Source of the DNA: Bacillota bacterium
Lineage (GTDB): Bacteria > Bacillota > Clostridia > Oscillospirales > CAG-272
Direction: 5' to 3'
Length of the DNA stretch: 6,158 bases
Assembly: GCA_021199825.1 (NCBI GenBank)
Contig: JAJQHI010000129.1
Location: 1-6,158 of the forward strand
Of this stretch, positions 6,019 to 6,158 are shown in pieces; position 1 is the stretch's first letter; each line of letters begins with the position of its first letter. A program made the position numbers and the translations under genes. Below the pieces are notes generated by a model. That model saw nothing but the letters and a program-made list of their open reading frames with translations. It had not been told where the DNA came from and made no database searches.

Positions 6019-6095
6019 AGTGGTTAGTGGTTAGTGGTTAGTGGTTAGTGGTTAGTGGTTAGTGGTTAGTGGTTAGTGATTAGTGGTTAGTGGTT
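6019..6095. repeat. Tandem array of eleven AGTGGTT heptamers
   Basis: Eleven units of AGTGGTT run without interruption. All are identical except the ninth (6075-6081), which reads AGTGATT. The array abuts the right arm of the 20-bp inverted repeat and ends where the sequencing adapter begins, so its true length is unknown. It has no spacers and is therefore not a CRISPR array. Seven-base units would shift a reading frame, so it is unlikely to be coding. I recall similar heptamer tracts in intergenic DNA of Oscillospiraceae. Confidence 0.9.
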
Positions 6096-6158
6096 GTCTC
6101 TTATAAACATCTGAAGCTGACGACGAATTAGACTGTGTAGATCTCGGTGGTCGCGGTA
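6094..6158. other. Illumina Nextera adapter read-through (sequencing artefact)
   Basis: Positions 6094-6112 match the Tn5 mosaic end as it appears in read-through (CTGTCTCTTATACACATCT), with differences at 6094 and 6106. Positions 6113-6126 match the following Nextera bases with two differences. An eight-base index-like stretch, ATTAGACT, fills 6127-6134. Positions 6135-6158 match the P5-side adapter, starting GTGTAGATCTCGGTGG, with one difference at 6155. The order and spacing fit the known adapter exactly. This sequence is not from the organism and should be trimmed. Confidence 0.97.

Noticed and set aside
6019..6095. CRISPR array or telomere-like repeat
   Set aside because: The heptamers are contiguous with no unique spacers, and a bacterial contig end with adapter does not support a telomere.

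Overview
The window looks like the end of a metagenome or draft-genome contig from an anaerobic, low-GC-lineage Gram-positive bacterium (class Clostridia, probably near Oscillospiraceae). This placement is inferred from protein style and was not tested by a search. The signs are an FtsX-type ABC permease carrying a very long coiled coil, an S1-domain protein of a type I associate with Oscillospiraceae, strong GGAGG-type ribosome binding sites, exact sigma-A promoters and Gram-positive-type LexA boxes. Coding DNA is moderately GC-rich and the gaps are AT-rich.

Layout. Bases 1-32 are the last codons of an upstream gene, probably the ATPase of an ABC transporter. One base later a 1099-residue permease begins (34-3333, +). 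A symmetrical intrinsic terminator (3341-3366) separates it from a convergent 323-residue membrane protein of unknown function (3366-4337, -). That protein is built from two copies of a four-helix unit and has its own exact-consensus promoter (4401-4429, -). The 375-base gap between the two divergent genes holds this promoter, a perfect 14-bp palindrome with a third half-site, and a GC-rich hairpin. Next comes a 320-residue protein with two clear S1 RNA-binding domains and one degenerate one (4713-5675, +).

The last 483 bases contain no convincing gene but are dense in signals. In order these are nested palindromes just after the S1 gene, two LexA (SOS) box-like sites, an exact TTGACA-17-TATAAT promoter, a 14-bp-arm hairpin at the expected transcription start, a 20-bp-arm perfect hairpin, and eleven tandem copies of the heptamer AGTGGTT. 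The final ~65 bases are not biological: they match an Illumina Nextera adapter (mosaic end, index and P5 side) with a few mismatches. The gene driven by the SOS-like promoter is therefore missing from this contig.

Functionally, the ATPase tail and the permease form one transporter operon. The membrane protein and the S1 protein appear to be separate transcription units. I see no complete new system. The parts most worth following up are the SOS-like promoter with its hairpin and heptamer leader, and the internally duplicated membrane protein.
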